64,000 bases of DNA from CAZADA01 sp964526675 (lineage in GTDB: Bacteria > Pseudomonadota > Alphaproteobacteria > Caulobacterales > Maricaulaceae). The position numbers and the translations under genes were made by a program. Within the stretch, counting starts at the first letter, position 1; every line of letters starts with the position of its first letter. Below the pieces are notes generated by a model. That model saw only the letters and a list, made by a program, of their open reading frames with translations, did not search any database and was not told the DNA's origin. The stretch spans positions 9,962-73,961 of the forward strand of contig CAZGLY010000011.1 of the NCBI GenBank assembly GCA_964526675.1. Reading direction: 5' to 3'. Of this stretch, positions 40,753 through 49,537 are shown piece after piece.

Positions 40753-41574
40753 TCAGGACGGGCCGTTTGGCGCGAAAGCGGTGCGCGCAGCGACAATTGG
40801 GCCGTGATTGAGGCTCTGGACGAGCACGACGGCGGCGGCCGTCGTTGGCGCGGTCGTTTCGAAGGCCGCCTCAGCGCCGGACCACACACCGAGCCGTTCG
40901 ACGCCCATCACCGCGTTGTGGATGCGGACCCGCTCGCCAGCGTTGTCGCCGGCGGCGACATCCACGACGTGCGCCCCTGGCTGGTATGCGAGAAGCCACA
41001 CGTCAAGAGCTTCCCCTTGGTCCGCCGGCGCGGAGACCGGGACGGTCGCCGCGTCATCGTCCGACGACGCCGCATCACCGACGGCCGCCGGCGTCATGCT
41101 CACCTGGAAGCGGTTGTCGGACCAGCTGACCGACAGCGTTGGCGCGGCCTGACCTTCGGGCGCGCGGCGGTCTTTGTGGCGCGTGATCATCTTGCGCACC
41201 GCGCGCGGCCGTGATCCGCGCACGTCATCGGCGCCGCCCACGACAATCTGGGGGGTGTAGGGAAAGCGGACGTCCAAGCTCTGACTGTACGCCTCTTGCC
41301 GCGCGGTCAGCGGCTCCTGCGCCAGCGTGTCCCGCCAGCCCAGCGCGTCCATGATGTTGACCGAGAGCGACAGCCCCAGGACGTCTTCATCCGCGTCCAG
41401 CTCCGCCAACAGGACATTCGCCTGCGGGCACAACGGGCACCCTTGGCTCGTGAACAGTTCGACGATCACGGGCGAACCATCGCCCTCCGCCGTCTCGATG
41501 GGGGCGCGGGCGCTGGCCGGTATGGCGATGAAGACGGCGGCGGCGATCACACCGCTCCGGACGAGAATTTTCAT
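40753..41574 (-). CDS. DUF1223 thioredoxin-fold secreted protein
   Basis: 273 residues. Signal peptide GVIAAAVFIAIPASARA; thioredoxin-like domain with VELFTSQGCPLCPQA, giving a CPLC active site, and LSVNIMDALGWRD. RFPYTPQIVVGGADDVRGS contains the cis-Pro. DUF1223 proteins are common next to acnA in alphaproteobacteria, here separated by one gene. Probably a periplasmic redox protein. Confidence 0.88.
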   Translation of the reverse strand: MKILVRSGVIAAAVFIAIPASARAPIETAEGDGSPVIVELFTSQGCPLCPQANVLLAELDADEDVLGLSLSVNIMDALGWRDTLAQEPLTARQEAYSQSLDVRFPYTPQIVVGGADDVRGSRPRAVRKMITRHKDRRAPEGQAAPTLSVSWSDNRFQVSMTPAAVGDAASSDDDAATVPVSAPADQGEALDVWLLAYQPGAHVVDVAAGDNAGERVRIHNAVMGVERLGVWSGAEAAFETTAPTTAAAVVLVQSLNHGPIVAARTAFAPNGPS

Positions 41575-41646
41575 ACCCCGAGGCTAGGCCTTCCCGGCCC
41601 TCCGCTCAAATCACACGGACGCGATTCCGGCTGTGATGGACCCGGA

Positions 41647-42318
41647 CTACTCACATACAAACGTCGCAAATTCGTCGACGGCCGCACGGGTGGAGCGCAA
41701 GGTGTTCACCGACGCGTTCGGGTCCGCATAGCCGAGGGCCATGCCGCAATAGAGCTGGTCCTTCTCTGGAAGCCCCAAGAACGCCGACACAGTTTTCGCC
41801 CGCACCACCCAGGCCTCTTGCATGCAGGTCGCAAGCCCGCGTTCCAAGGCGACGAGCGCGATGGTCTGCATAAACATGCCGAGATGGGCCCACTGACCTT
41901 TGTCGAAGCGGCGGTCGAGCGAGAAGAAGAGCCCCACCGGGGCGCCAAAAAACGCGTAATTGTTCGCCAGCCATTGCAACCGCGCCGGCTTGTCGTCGCG
42001 GGGGATGCCGAGCAGGGCGTACATGTCTTCGCCGACCTGATACCGGCGCGCCCGGTAGGGTTCCCACAACCCTGGCGGATACACCGGCATCTCGCCCTCA
42101 TCCGCAAACGGGTCGGCCGCAATCGCCTCGTGGACCGCGGCGATGAACCGATCCCGCGCCGCGCCCATCACCACATGCACGCGCCAGGGCTGCAGATTGC
42201 CGCCGGAGGGGGCGTAGCGCGCAACCTCGAGGATGGCGCGCACGTCCGCTTCCGTGACCGGCGTGTTGAGGAACGCACGGATCGAGCTGCGCCGCGTGAC
42301 GGCCTCGGAGACGTTCAT
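41647..42318 (-). CDS. Nitroreductase family flavoprotein
   Basis: 223 residues. RRSSIRAFLNTPVTEADVRAIL and ARYAPSGGNLQPWRVHVV are the FMN-binding N-terminal motifs. The late GMALGYADPNASVN is the usual C-terminal motif. FMN- and NAD(P)H-dependent reduction is expected; substrate unknown. It lies 17 nt downstream of acnA, between acnA and the DUF1223 gene. Confidence 0.9.
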   Translation of the reverse strand: MNVSEAVTRRSSIRAFLNTPVTEADVRAILEVARYAPSGGNLQPWRVHVVMGAARDRFIAAVHEAIAADPFADEGEMPVYPPGLWEPYRARRYQVGEDMYALLGIPRDDKPARLQWLANNYAFFGAPVGLFFSLDRRFDKGQWAHLGMFMQTIALVALERGLATCMQEAWVVRAKTVSAFLGLPEKDQLYCGMALGYADPNASVNTLRSTRAAVDEFATFVCE

Positions 42319-42335
42319 CCGCCTTCGCGTCTCCG

Positions 42336-45008
42336 TCAGGCCGCCGTCAGATTGCGCAGGACGTAGTGAAGGATGCCGCCGGATTTGTAGTAATCGAGCT
42401 CATTGTCCGTATCGATGCGGGCCAGAAGCGCGGCCGTGCGCGTGGATCCATCGGCCGCGGTGATCGTCAGCGTGACGGAACCGCGGGGCGCAAGCGCGTC
42501 CAGGCCCGTCAGCGCGACGGTTTCCGCGCCGGTGAGGCCCAAGTCTTTCCAGCCGCCTTCGGTGAACTGCAAGGGCAGCACGCCCATGCCGATCAGGTTG
42601 GAACGATGGATGCGCTCAAAGCTTTCCGCGATCACGGCCTTCACGCCCAGAAGACGGGTACCCTTCGCCGCCCAGTCGCGCGAGGAGCCAGTGCCGTACT
42701 CCTTGCCCGCGAAGACCACCAGCGGCGTGTCCGTTTCGGCGTACTTCATCGCGGCGTCGTAGATCGCCATGACCTCGCCGCCGGGGAAGTGCTTGGTCAC
42801 ACCGCCTTCGGTTCCCGGCGCCATTTGGTTCTTGATGCGGATGTTCGCGAAGGTGCCGCGCATCATCACTTCGTGATTGCCGCGCCGCGAGCCGTAGGAG
42901 TTGAAGTCGATCACGTTGACGCCGTTCTCGACCAGATAGCGGCCCGCCGGGCTGTCGGCCTTGATGGAGCCGGCCGGGGAGATGTGGTCCGTGGTGATGC
43001 TGTCGCCGAAGAGGCCCAGGATCCGCGCGCCGTCGATGTCCGCGACGGTTCCCGCAACCGGTTTGTCCAGGTCGGCGAAGAAGGGCGGGTTGGCCACGTA
43101 GGTGGACGGCGACCACCCGTAGGTCAGGCCTTCCGCCCCGCCGATGGCGCGCCAACGCTCATCGCCCTTGAACACATCGGCGTAGCGCGTGGCGAACATC
43201 TCCGGCGTGACGTTGGCGCGCACGACCTCCGCGATCTCGGCGGAGGTTGGCCAAATGTCCTTCAGCATGACCGGCGCGCCGTTCGCCCCCTCGCCGATGG
43301 GGTGGGCGGTGAGGTTGACGTTCATAGTGCCGGCCAAGGCGTAGGCCACGACCAGGGGCGGTGAGGCGAGGTAGTTCGCCCGCACGTCCGGGCTGACGCG
43401 GCCTTCGAAGTTGCGATTGCCGGAGAGCACCGAGCACGCCACCAGGTCATGGTCGTTGATGGTCTTGGAGATCGCTGGCGGCAACGGTCCGGAATTGCCG
43501 ATGCAGGTGGTGCAGCCATAGCCCACCAAATTGAAGCCCATGGCGTCCAAATCGTCTTGGAGGCCGGCCTTCGCCAAATAGTCCGTGACCACTTGGCTGC
43601 CCGGAGCAAGGGAGGTCTTCACCCACGGTTTGACCTTGAGGCCTTTGGCGCGGGCGTTGCGGGCCAGCAATCCCGCCGCCACCAAGACACTGGGGTTGGA
43701 GGTGTTGGTGCACGAGGTGATCGCCGCGATCACGACGTCGCCATGGCCGAGTTGGAAATCCTCGCCCTCGACCGGGAAGTGGGCGGTGGTGTCGGACACG
43801 CTGAACTCGCCCACGAGCGATTGCGCGAAACTCGACGCCGCGGTTTTGAGCGGGACGCGGTCCTGCGGCCGCTTGGGCCCGGCGAGGGACGCCTCGACGG
43901 TGGCGAGATCGAGGTTCAACACGTCCGTGTACTCCGCGCGGCCCGCGTCGGGACGCCAGAAGCCGTTGGCTTTCGCGTAAGCTTCGACCAACGCGACGCG
44001 TTGCGGATCGCGGCCGGTGGCGCTCAGATACTTCAGAACTTCGCCGTCAATGGGGAAGAAGCCGCACGTCGCCCCATATTCGGGCGCCATGTTGGAAATC
44101 GTGGCGCGATCCTCAAGCGACAGGGAATCGAGGCCGGCGCCGAAGAACTCGACAAATTTGCCGACCACGCCGCGCGCGCGGAGCATTTGAGTGACCGTCA
44201 ACACCATGTCAGTGGCCGTCACGCCCTCCGGCAACGCGCCGGTGAGCTCAAAGCCGATGACGTCTGGGATCAACATCGACACGGGCTGGCCGAGCATGGC
44301 CGCCTCGGCCTCGATGCCGCCCACGCCCCAGCCGAGGACGGCCAAGCCGTTGATCATGGTGGTGTGACTGTCGGTGCCCACGCAGGTGTCCGGGAAGGCG
44401 TAGGTCACGCCGTCGCTTTCGCGCGTCCACACGGTTTGGCCCAGATATTCGAGGTTGACCTGGTGGCAAATGCCCGTGCCCGGCGGCACGACGCGGAAGT
44501 TCTCGAACGCCGTGGAGCCCCAGCGGAGGAACGCGTAGCGTTCGCCATTCCGCTCATATTCCCGCTCGACGTTTTTTGCGAAACTGTCTTCGCCGGCGAA
44601 GTGATCCACCATCACCGAGTGATCAATCACGAGGTCCACAGGCACTTGCGGGTTGATGGCTTTCGGATCGCCGCCGGCCTTAGCTGTTGCGTCGCGCATC
44701 GCCGCCAAGTCCACCACGGCGGGCACGCCAGTGAAGTCTTGCATCAACACCCGCGCGGGTCGGTACGCGATCTCGTGGGTTGAGGATTTTGTGGCGAGCC
44801 AACCGGTGATCGCCTCGATATCGGCTTTCGTGACCGTCGCGCCGTCCTCATGACGCAGCAAGTTCTCCAGAAGCACCTTCAACGTCATCGGCAGGCGAGA
44901 CGCGCCGGTTAGGCCGTTTTGCTCGGCGACCTTGAGGTCGTAATAGGCGTAGGTCGCGCCCCCGGCGGCGAGCTCGCGGCGGCAGGAAAAGCTGTCGAGG
45001 GCGGCCAT
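42336..45008 (-). CDS. acnA: Aconitate hydratase A
   Basis: 890 residues, the usual AcnA/IRP-type length. It isomerises citrate to isocitrate in the TCA cycle. Three cluster-ligand Cys are visible: one in TSCTNTSNPSV and two in GCTTCIGNSGP. ACSVLSGNRNFEGRVSP and GSSRDWAAKGT are the substrate-binding motifs of the swivel and core domains. ATG 45008 with AAGGA upstream is the family start (MAALDSFSCRREL). It is divergent from the ccm operon, a conserved alphaproteobacterial arrangement. Confidence 0.97.
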   Translation of the reverse strand: MAALDSFSCRRELAAGGATYAYYDLKVAEQNGLTGASRLPMTLKVLLENLLRHEDGATVTKADIEAITGWLATKSSTHEIAYRPARVLMQDFTGVPAVVDLAAMRDATAKAGGDPKAINPQVPVDLVIDHSVMVDHFAGEDSFAKNVEREYERNGERYAFLRWGSTAFENFRVVPPGTGICHQVNLEYLGQTVWTRESDGVTYAFPDTCVGTDSHTTMINGLAVLGWGVGGIEAEAAMLGQPVSMLIPDVIGFELTGALPEGVTATDMVLTVTQMLRARGVVGKFVEFFGAGLDSLSLEDRATISNMAPEYGATCGFFPIDGEVLKYLSATGRDPQRVALVEAYAKANGFWRPDAGRAEYTDVLNLDLATVEASLAGPKRPQDRVPLKTAASSFAQSLVGEFSVSDTTAHFPVEGEDFQLGHGDVVIAAITSCTNTSNPSVLVAAGLLARNARAKGLKVKPWVKTSLAPGSQVVTDYLAKAGLQDDLDAMGFNLVGYGCTTCIGNSGPLPPAISKTINDHDLVACSVLSGNRNFEGRVSPDVRANYLASPPLVVAYALAGTMNVNLTAHPIGEGANGAPVMLKDIWPTSAEIAEVVRANVTPEMFATRYADVFKGDERWRAIGGAEGLTYGWSPSTYVANPPFFADLDKPVAGTVADIDGARILGLFGDSITTDHISPAGSIKADSPAGRYLVENGVNVIDFNSYGSRRGNHEVMMRGTFANIRIKNQMAPGTEGGVTKHFPGGEVMAIYDAAMKYAETDTPLVVFAGKEYGTGSSRDWAAKGTRLLGVKAVIAESFERIHRSNLIGMGVLPLQFTEGGWKDLGLTGAETVALTGLDALAPRGSVTLTITAADGSTRTAALLARIDTDNELDYYKSGGILHYVLRNLTAA

Positions 45009-45275
45009 GGGAGATCCTTTCCAAAAGCGGCGCGTCGGCGCGATGAAAACTGTCCGGCGTGAACGCCGCTCTGTAACGTGGTGACATGGACGACGCTGGC
45101 CAGCGCCGCCAAGCGCTGCGCAGTATAGGCGGCTTCGCCCGCGCGTCCATGGACCGCGCAAGCGCCCAACTCACGCTGACGCCGGGCGCGCGCATTGGCC
45201 GCGGCCCGCGCTGCGTCGTCGTCGCCTGCGTTGCGTTGGAGGACAGGGGCGGCCAAGCGCGCTATGGGAGCCGGC

Positions 45276-45980
45276 ATGTCCGCGTCTCATCCCTCCTCGT
45301 CTGACGGTCAAGCCTCTGCGAAGGTCCGCGCCCACGGTCTCGCTGTTCGCGTCGATGCTGCTGCGGTGCAACGGGGCGGGCGGATGTTGGCGCGCGGCGT
45401 CGCGTTCACGCTGGCGCCGGGAGACGCGTTGCTGATCCGCGGGGCGAACGGCGCCGGCAAGTCCTCGCTGCTGCGCGCTTTGGCGGGCCTGACGCCGCTC
45501 GCGGAAGGACGCGTCATCTATGCGGGGGACGACGAGAGCCCGTTGGAGCCGGCCCGCGCCGTGGCGGTGCTGAGCCATGCGGAAGGTCTGCGGCCGCACG
45601 AGACGCCGCGCGGTCATGTGCGCTTCTTCGCCGGATGGTTCGGCGCGCCCGCCCACGCGCAAGCCATCGATGAGGCGCTTGCGCTTTACAGCTTGGACGC
45701 GGTCGCGGACGTGCCGGCGCGGCGTCTGTCGGCGGGCCAGAAGCGTCGGGCCGGCTTGGCGCGCGTTGCGGCGAGCGGCCGGGCGGTGTGGCTCTTGGAT
45801 GAACCGGCCGTGGGTTTGGATGCGGAGGCGCGCGTGCAATTTGATCACGTCATCGCGGCCCATCGCGCCCGCGGGGGGGTGGTGGTCGCGGCGGTGCATG
45901 AGCCGGTTTCCTGGCCGGAGACGCGTGTGCTGCGTCTATCGCCCGTGCGGGCTCGGCGCGCCGAGGAGGATGCGGCGTGA
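45276..45980 (+). CDS. ccmA: Heme exporter ATP-binding protein CcmA
   Basis: 234 residues, ABC ATPase. Walker A GANGAGKSS, signature LSAGQKRRAGLA, Walker B VWLLDEP, H-loop AAVHEP. With CcmB it forms the ABC transporter that powers release of holo-CcmE during cytochrome c maturation. ATG 45276 with GGGAG at 7 nt is preferred over ATG 45264. The N-terminal ~17 residues are extra relative to the domain. First gene of a tightly overlapping operon. Confidence 0.94.
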   Translation: MSASHPSSSDGQASAKVRAHGLAVRVDAAAVQRGGRMLARGVAFTLAPGDALLIRGANGAGKSSLLRALAGLTPLAEGRVIYAGDDESPLEPARAVAVLSHAEGLRPHETPRGHVRFFAGWFGAPAHAQAIDEALALYSLDAVADVPARRLSAGQKRRAGLARVAASGRAVWLLDEPAVGLDAEARVQFDHVIAAHRARGGVVVAAVHEPVSWPETRVLRLSPVRARRAEEDAA

Positions 45981-46651
45981 GCGGGGGAGGCCGTTTGGCG
46001 CGTCTGTTTGGGCGCGAACTCGCCGCAGCGTGGCGCGGCGGGGGCGGGGCGGCGTCCGCGGCCGCTTTTTTCTTGGGGGCGTCGGCTCTGGCGGCGTTCG
46101 CCATCGGGTCGGAGCCCGCAAGTCTGGCGCTCGCTGGTCCGGGCGCCATGGTGTTGGCGTTCGCGCTCGCGGCGATCCTTGGGTTGGAGCACATGTTCCA
46201 GGAGGATCTGGAAACGGGGGCGCTCGAGCAGCTGAGTTTATCCGACGCCCCGTTGGAGGCGATCGCTGCGGCGAAGATCCTGGCCCGCGCGGTCGCTTCG
46301 CTTGGCCCGGCGGCGGTGTTGGCGCCGGTGGCCGCAACGCTGTTGGCCGCCTCGGAAGCGGCGGCGGGCTTGGCGGCCCCGGTGGCTTTGTTGGCCGCGC
46401 CCGCGATGACGGGAGCGGGGGCGACGGCGGCGGCGTTGGCCGCGGGCCGTGCGCGGGGCGGGCTGCTGATCGCCGTGATGACGCCGCCGCTCCTTGCCCC
46501 AACGGTGATTTTCGCGGCTGGCGCGCTGAGCGCGGCGCAGGCTGGCGGCGATCCGGCGGGGGCCCTCTATCTCTTGGCGGCGACGATGGTGGCGTCGGTG
46601 CTGGTCGGCGCGTTCGGCGCTGCGGCCGCGCTGCGCATGCATTTGGAATAG
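45977..46651 (+). CDS. ccmB: Heme exporter membrane protein CcmB
   Basis: 224 residues, six membrane helices. FGRELAAAWRGGGG near the start and LGLEHMFQEDLETGALEQL are CcmB signatures. The GTG start overlaps the ccmA stop (GTGA). It pairs with CcmA and CcmC in the inner membrane. Helices are unusually Ala/Gly-rich, in line with the high GC. Confidence 0.93.
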   Translation: MSGGGRLARLFGRELAAAWRGGGGAASAAAFFLGASALAAFAIGSEPASLALAGPGAMVLAFALAAILGLEHMFQEDLETGALEQLSLSDAPLEAIAAAKILARAVASLGPAAVLAPVAATLLAASEAAAGLAAPVALLAAPAMTGAGATAAALAAGRARGGLLIAVMTPPLLAPTVIFAAGALSAAQAGGDPAGALYLLAATMVASVLVGAFGAAAALRMHLE

Positions 46652-46761
46652 CTGTCGCGACACTGTTATTGTGAGGGCGCGACGTCGCGCCGCTTGTCTG
46701 TCGGCCTGGAAATCACCGTGCTCCCGTTGCTCGCCCCCGATTGCAGACGTATTTTGACGCC

Positions 46762-47502
46762 ATGATTTCCTATCTTGCGAACGCTGAGCGCTTTTGGCGC
46801 GTCTCTGGCCCGGCGATGTGGGTGTTTGGCGGGCTGGCGGCGGTGACGTTGCCGCTTGGCCTCGGGCTCGGGCTGGCGGTCGCGCCGGCGGAACAGATGC
46901 AGGGCGATCTCGCGCGCATCATGTTCGTGCACGTGCCGACGGCGTCGCTGTCGATGCTGGCTTATCTCGGCATGGCGATCGCCAGTTTCATCTACTACAT
47001 CTGGCGGCACCCCGTCGCGGACGAGCTGGCTCGCGCGTCGGCGCCGCTGGGCGCCGGCATCACGGCCATTGCGTTGGCGACCGGCGCGATTTGGGGCCAC
47101 CCCACGTGGGGGGCGTGGTGGGTTTGGGACGCGCGGTTGACGTCCACCTTCGTCCTGTTTTTGACCTATCTCGGCTATCTCGCCTTGCGCGCCGCGATTG
47201 ACGATCAGCGCCAGGGGGCGGTGGCCGGCGCGATCTTATGCATGGTGGGCGCGGTCAATCTGCCGATCGTCAAGTATTCGGTGGAGTGGTGGTTCACCCT
47301 CCATCAGCCCGCCAGCAACACGCTGGGCGGCAGCGCTATGGATCCCGGGTTTTTCTGGCCGTTGTTGATCAGCATGGTGGGCGTCAACGCGGCGTTCGGG
47401 GCGTTGGTTCTGTTGGGCGCGCGCACGGCGATCTTGAAGCGGCGGACTCAGCGCGCGCCGACAACCGTCGTCACCGCGCCAGCCGTGGAGGCGGGCTCGT
47501 GA
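46762..47502 (+). CDS. ccmC: Heme exporter/heme-handling protein CcmC
   Basis: 246 residues, six helices. The tryptophan-rich WWD motif is present as GHPTWGAWWVWDARLTS, and the two conserved His lie in FVHVPTAS and WWFTLHQPAS. It loads heme onto CcmE. ATG 46762 (MISYLANAERF) fits the family start; TTG at 46741 would add seven residues, and neither has a good ribosome site. The 110-nt gap from ccmB is the only gap in the operon. Confidence 0.94.
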   Translation: MISYLANAERFWRVSGPAMWVFGGLAAVTLPLGLGLGLAVAPAEQMQGDLARIMFVHVPTASLSMLAYLGMAIASFIYYIWRHPVADELARASAPLGAGITAIALATGAIWGHPTWGAWWVWDARLTSTFVLFLTYLGYLALRAAIDDQRQGAVAGAILCMVGAVNLPIVKYSVEWWFTLHQPASNTLGGSAMDPGFFWPLLISMVGVNAAFGALVLLGARTAILKRRTQRAPTTVVTAPAVEAGS

Positions 47503-47687
47503 GCGCCAACCCCTTATCGTGGATCGCCGCGATCTGGTCGGCGGTTGTTGAGCGCTTCGGCGAGTGGGCCTATGTCGGCGCGGCGTATGGCGTCTTCGCC
47601 ATCGTCCTCACCGGCCTCGTGTTCTGGTATGTCCAGGGGCATCATCGCGCGCAGGCGGCTTTCAAGCGTGGCGGGGACCCGTCGTGA
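47499..47687 (+). CDS. ccmD: Heme exporter small subunit CcmD
   Basis: 62 residues. FGEWAYVGAAYGVFAIVLTGLVFW is one membrane helix preceded by the Tyr-containing segment seen in CcmD, followed by a basic cytosolic tail. The GTG start overlaps the ccmC stop (GTGA), and its own stop overlaps ccmG. It tethers CcmE to CcmC/CcmAB. Confidence 0.88.
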   Translation: MSANPLSWIAAIWSAVVERFGEWAYVGAAYGVFAIVLTGLVFWYVQGHHRAQAAFKRGGDPS

Positions 47688-48214
47688 CTCGCGCGGCGGT
47701 GCTCGCGCCGTTGCTGCTCGCAGTGGCTTTGGTGGCTCTTGTGGCGGCGGCGTTGAACCGGGCCGAGACGGGGCCGGACGGGCCGCTGACGGGGCGGCTG
47801 CTGCCGAGCTTCACCGCCCCGCCATTGGATTCCGGCCGCACGGGGTTGGACGTGCGCGCGATGCAGGGCGAAGCCTATGTCCTGAACGCGTGGGCGTCGT
47901 GGTGCACGCCGTGTCGGGCCGAACACGTCCATTTGACCCGTTTGGCGGCGGACGGCGTCGCGGTTCACGGTCTTGTGTGGCGGGATTCCGCGTATGACGC
48001 TCAGGGGTTCTTGGACGAGCTCGGCGATCCGTTCTCACGTCTTGGCCATGACCAAGAGGGCGCGGTGGGCGAGCGTTTGGGCGTTACCGGCGCGCCGGAA
48101 ACCTTCATTGTGGGCGCCGACGGGGTGGTGGCCGCGCACATCAAAGGTCCCCTGACGCCGGCGATCATGGCGCGGGACGTGCGTCCAACCTTGACGGCGT
48201 TAGGGGCCCTTTAA
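47684..48214 (+). CDS. ccmG: Thiol:disulfide interchange protein CcmG/DsbE
   Basis: 176 residues: one N-terminal membrane anchor, then a periplasmic thioredoxin domain with NAWASWCTPCRAEH (CTPC active site) and the family acidic insert replaced by VWRDSAYDAQGFLDEL. GVTGAPETFIV contains the cis-Pro. It reduces apocytochrome c or CcmH. GTG overlaps the ccmD stop. The heme lyase genes ccmE, ccmF and ccmH are not in the window. Confidence 0.92.
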   Translation: MTRAAVLAPLLLAVALVALVAAALNRAETGPDGPLTGRLLPSFTAPPLDSGRTGLDVRAMQGEAYVLNAWASWCTPCRAEHVHLTRLAADGVAVHGLVWRDSAYDAQGFLDELGDPFSRLGHDQEGAVGERLGVTGAPETFIVGADGVVAAHIKGPLTPAIMARDVRPTLTALGAL

Positions 48215-48241
48215 GCCAAGTCGCGTAAAGCGCTTGCCGCG

Positions 48242-48604
48242 ATGCCCACACCTCCCACGTCCCGTGATCCGTTGATGACCGCCCAGGCCGCTTTGGCCCG
48301 GTTGGCTGTCGAGCGCCCGGGACGGGTTCCGACGCCGCCGACAGACGCCGCGACGCGCACGACGCCGCGGGCGGTCGAGGGCGATCCGGCGCAACCTCGT
48401 CTGCGTCAGAACCTCCAAGGCGCGCGCCCCGCTGGGCCCGCGGCCGGAGCGCCCTTTGGCGCGAATTCTGCTTTTTCAAGTCTCGACGAAACGGTGGAGC
48501 ACGGTAGCCTTGAGCTGTCGGCGGGCCGCCGCGAGGCGCCCCGCGCCGGTGCGCGGTTTGACGCGCCGCCGAGGCCTGGATCTTTGGTTGATGTTCGGAT
48601 CTAG
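48242..48604 (+). CDS. Hypothetical Pro/Ala/Arg-rich protein
   Basis: 120 residues, low-complexity (Pro, Ala, Arg), no signal or membrane segment, probably disordered. It ends RPGSLVDVRI. It follows ccmG by 27 nt and could be cotranscribed, but no ribosome site is clear, so it may not be a gene at all. No family recognised. Confidence 0.4.
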   Translation: MPTPPTSRDPLMTAQAALARLAVERPGRVPTPPTDAATRTTPRAVEGDPAQPRLRQNLQGARPAGPAAGAPFGANSAFSSLDETVEHGSLELSAGRREAPRAGARFDAPPRPGSLVDVRI

Positions 48605-48626
48605 TATGTTGTGAAAGGTGATTGAG

Positions 48627-48752
48627 ATGGCGATGTTTACAGCCAGTGGCGCAGATACCCCCGTAAACCCCTTGGCGGTCGTGACGCGGCCGGTGATGGG
48701 TAAATTCCGCGACGTGTTACTTCGACTTTTTCTTATCCGCTGCTTTTTTTGA
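48627..48752 (+). CDS. Possible 41-residue small ORF
   Basis: ATG 48627 has AAAGGTG about 8 nt upstream. The ORF reads MAMFTASGADTPVNPLAVVT and ends with a hydrophobic stretch (VLLRLFLIRCFF). Its last 36 nt overlap the 3' end of the convergent MarR gene, whose lysine codons give the antisense Phe/Leu run. It may well be chance. Confidence 0.2.
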   Translation: MAMFTASGADTPVNPLAVVTRPVMGKFRDVLLRLFLIRCFF

Positions 48753-49337
48753 ACTCTTAGCCGGCTTCTTCGGCTTTTCGAGCTTGGGCTTCGCCGCCTT
48801 CACCTTCTCCGTCTTCTTCACTTTTTTCTTCGGCTTTTTGGCCTTTGGCGCCGGCGGCTCTTCGGTCTCCGGCGCGTCAAGCACGCGCGCGATCCGCTGC
48901 AGCGCGTCGATGAAGGCCGCCCGCTTCGCCCGCGGCAAGGCGTGCATGATCGCGTCGTCCGCGGCGTTGACTTGGGGGCGCGCGTGGTCGAGGGCGGCGC
49001 GGCCATTGTCCGTCAGGCGCACCGTGTTGGCGCGGGCGTCGGACATGGCGCGTTCACGGATGATCAGCGCCCGGTCGGACATGCGCGCGACAAGTTCCGC
49101 CAAGGTTGATCGATCGATGCCGGTGGCTCGCACCAGCTGGGTCTGGGTCAACCCTTCATTCGCCGCCACGGCGTTGAGCACCGCGAATTGGCGCTGGGTG
49201 ATCGCCCCATCCGCCAACGCTTCGGCGTAGCGGTCCGCGGCGAATTGCTGCGCCCGGTGGATCAAATGGCTGGCGGAGCCTGACAAATCAAATGTCTCCA
49301 CGGCTTCGTCCAGTTCACGGTCAAGAGTGTCAGTCAT
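48717..49337 (-). CDS. MarR-family regulator with lysine-rich histone-like C-terminal tail
   Basis: 206 residues. A MarR winged helix spans about 20-145: ITQRQFAVLNAVAANEGLTQTQLVRATGIDRSTLAELVARM, then wing DARANTVRLTDNGRAALDHA. Residues about 155-206 are nearly all Lys, Pro, Ala and Ser (PKKKVKKTEKVK, KKPAKSSKKAADKKKSK), like bacterial histone-H1-like tails and quite unlike ordinary MarR proteins. ATG 49337 is used; a GTG lies one codon upstream. It is divergent from the NUDIX gene, which may be a target. Ligand unknown. Confidence 0.85.
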   Translation of the reverse strand: MTDTLDRELDEAVETFDLSGSASHLIHRAQQFAADRYAEALADGAITQRQFAVLNAVAANEGLTQTQLVRATGIDRSTLAELVARMSDRALIIRERAMSDARANTVRLTDNGRAALDHARPQVNAADDAIMHALPRAKRAAFIDALQRIARVLDAPETEEPPAPKAKKPKKKVKKTEKVKAAKPKLEKPKKPAKSSKKAADKKKSK

Positions 49338-49537
49338 CACGCGCCTCGCGTCATCGCCTTATGCAGTGAGCGGCCAGGGTGATGAGGTAACACCACAATG
49401 CGGCGGGAGTTTAACATGATCACGCAGTGTGTTGGGCATTTTCGTCCGAGTCCGGGCCAATTCCCTACTGAATGGTAAACAACGCGACGCGCTGCGGCAC
49501 TGGACGGCCCGCGCCGGGCCGCCCACACTGGCGCGTC

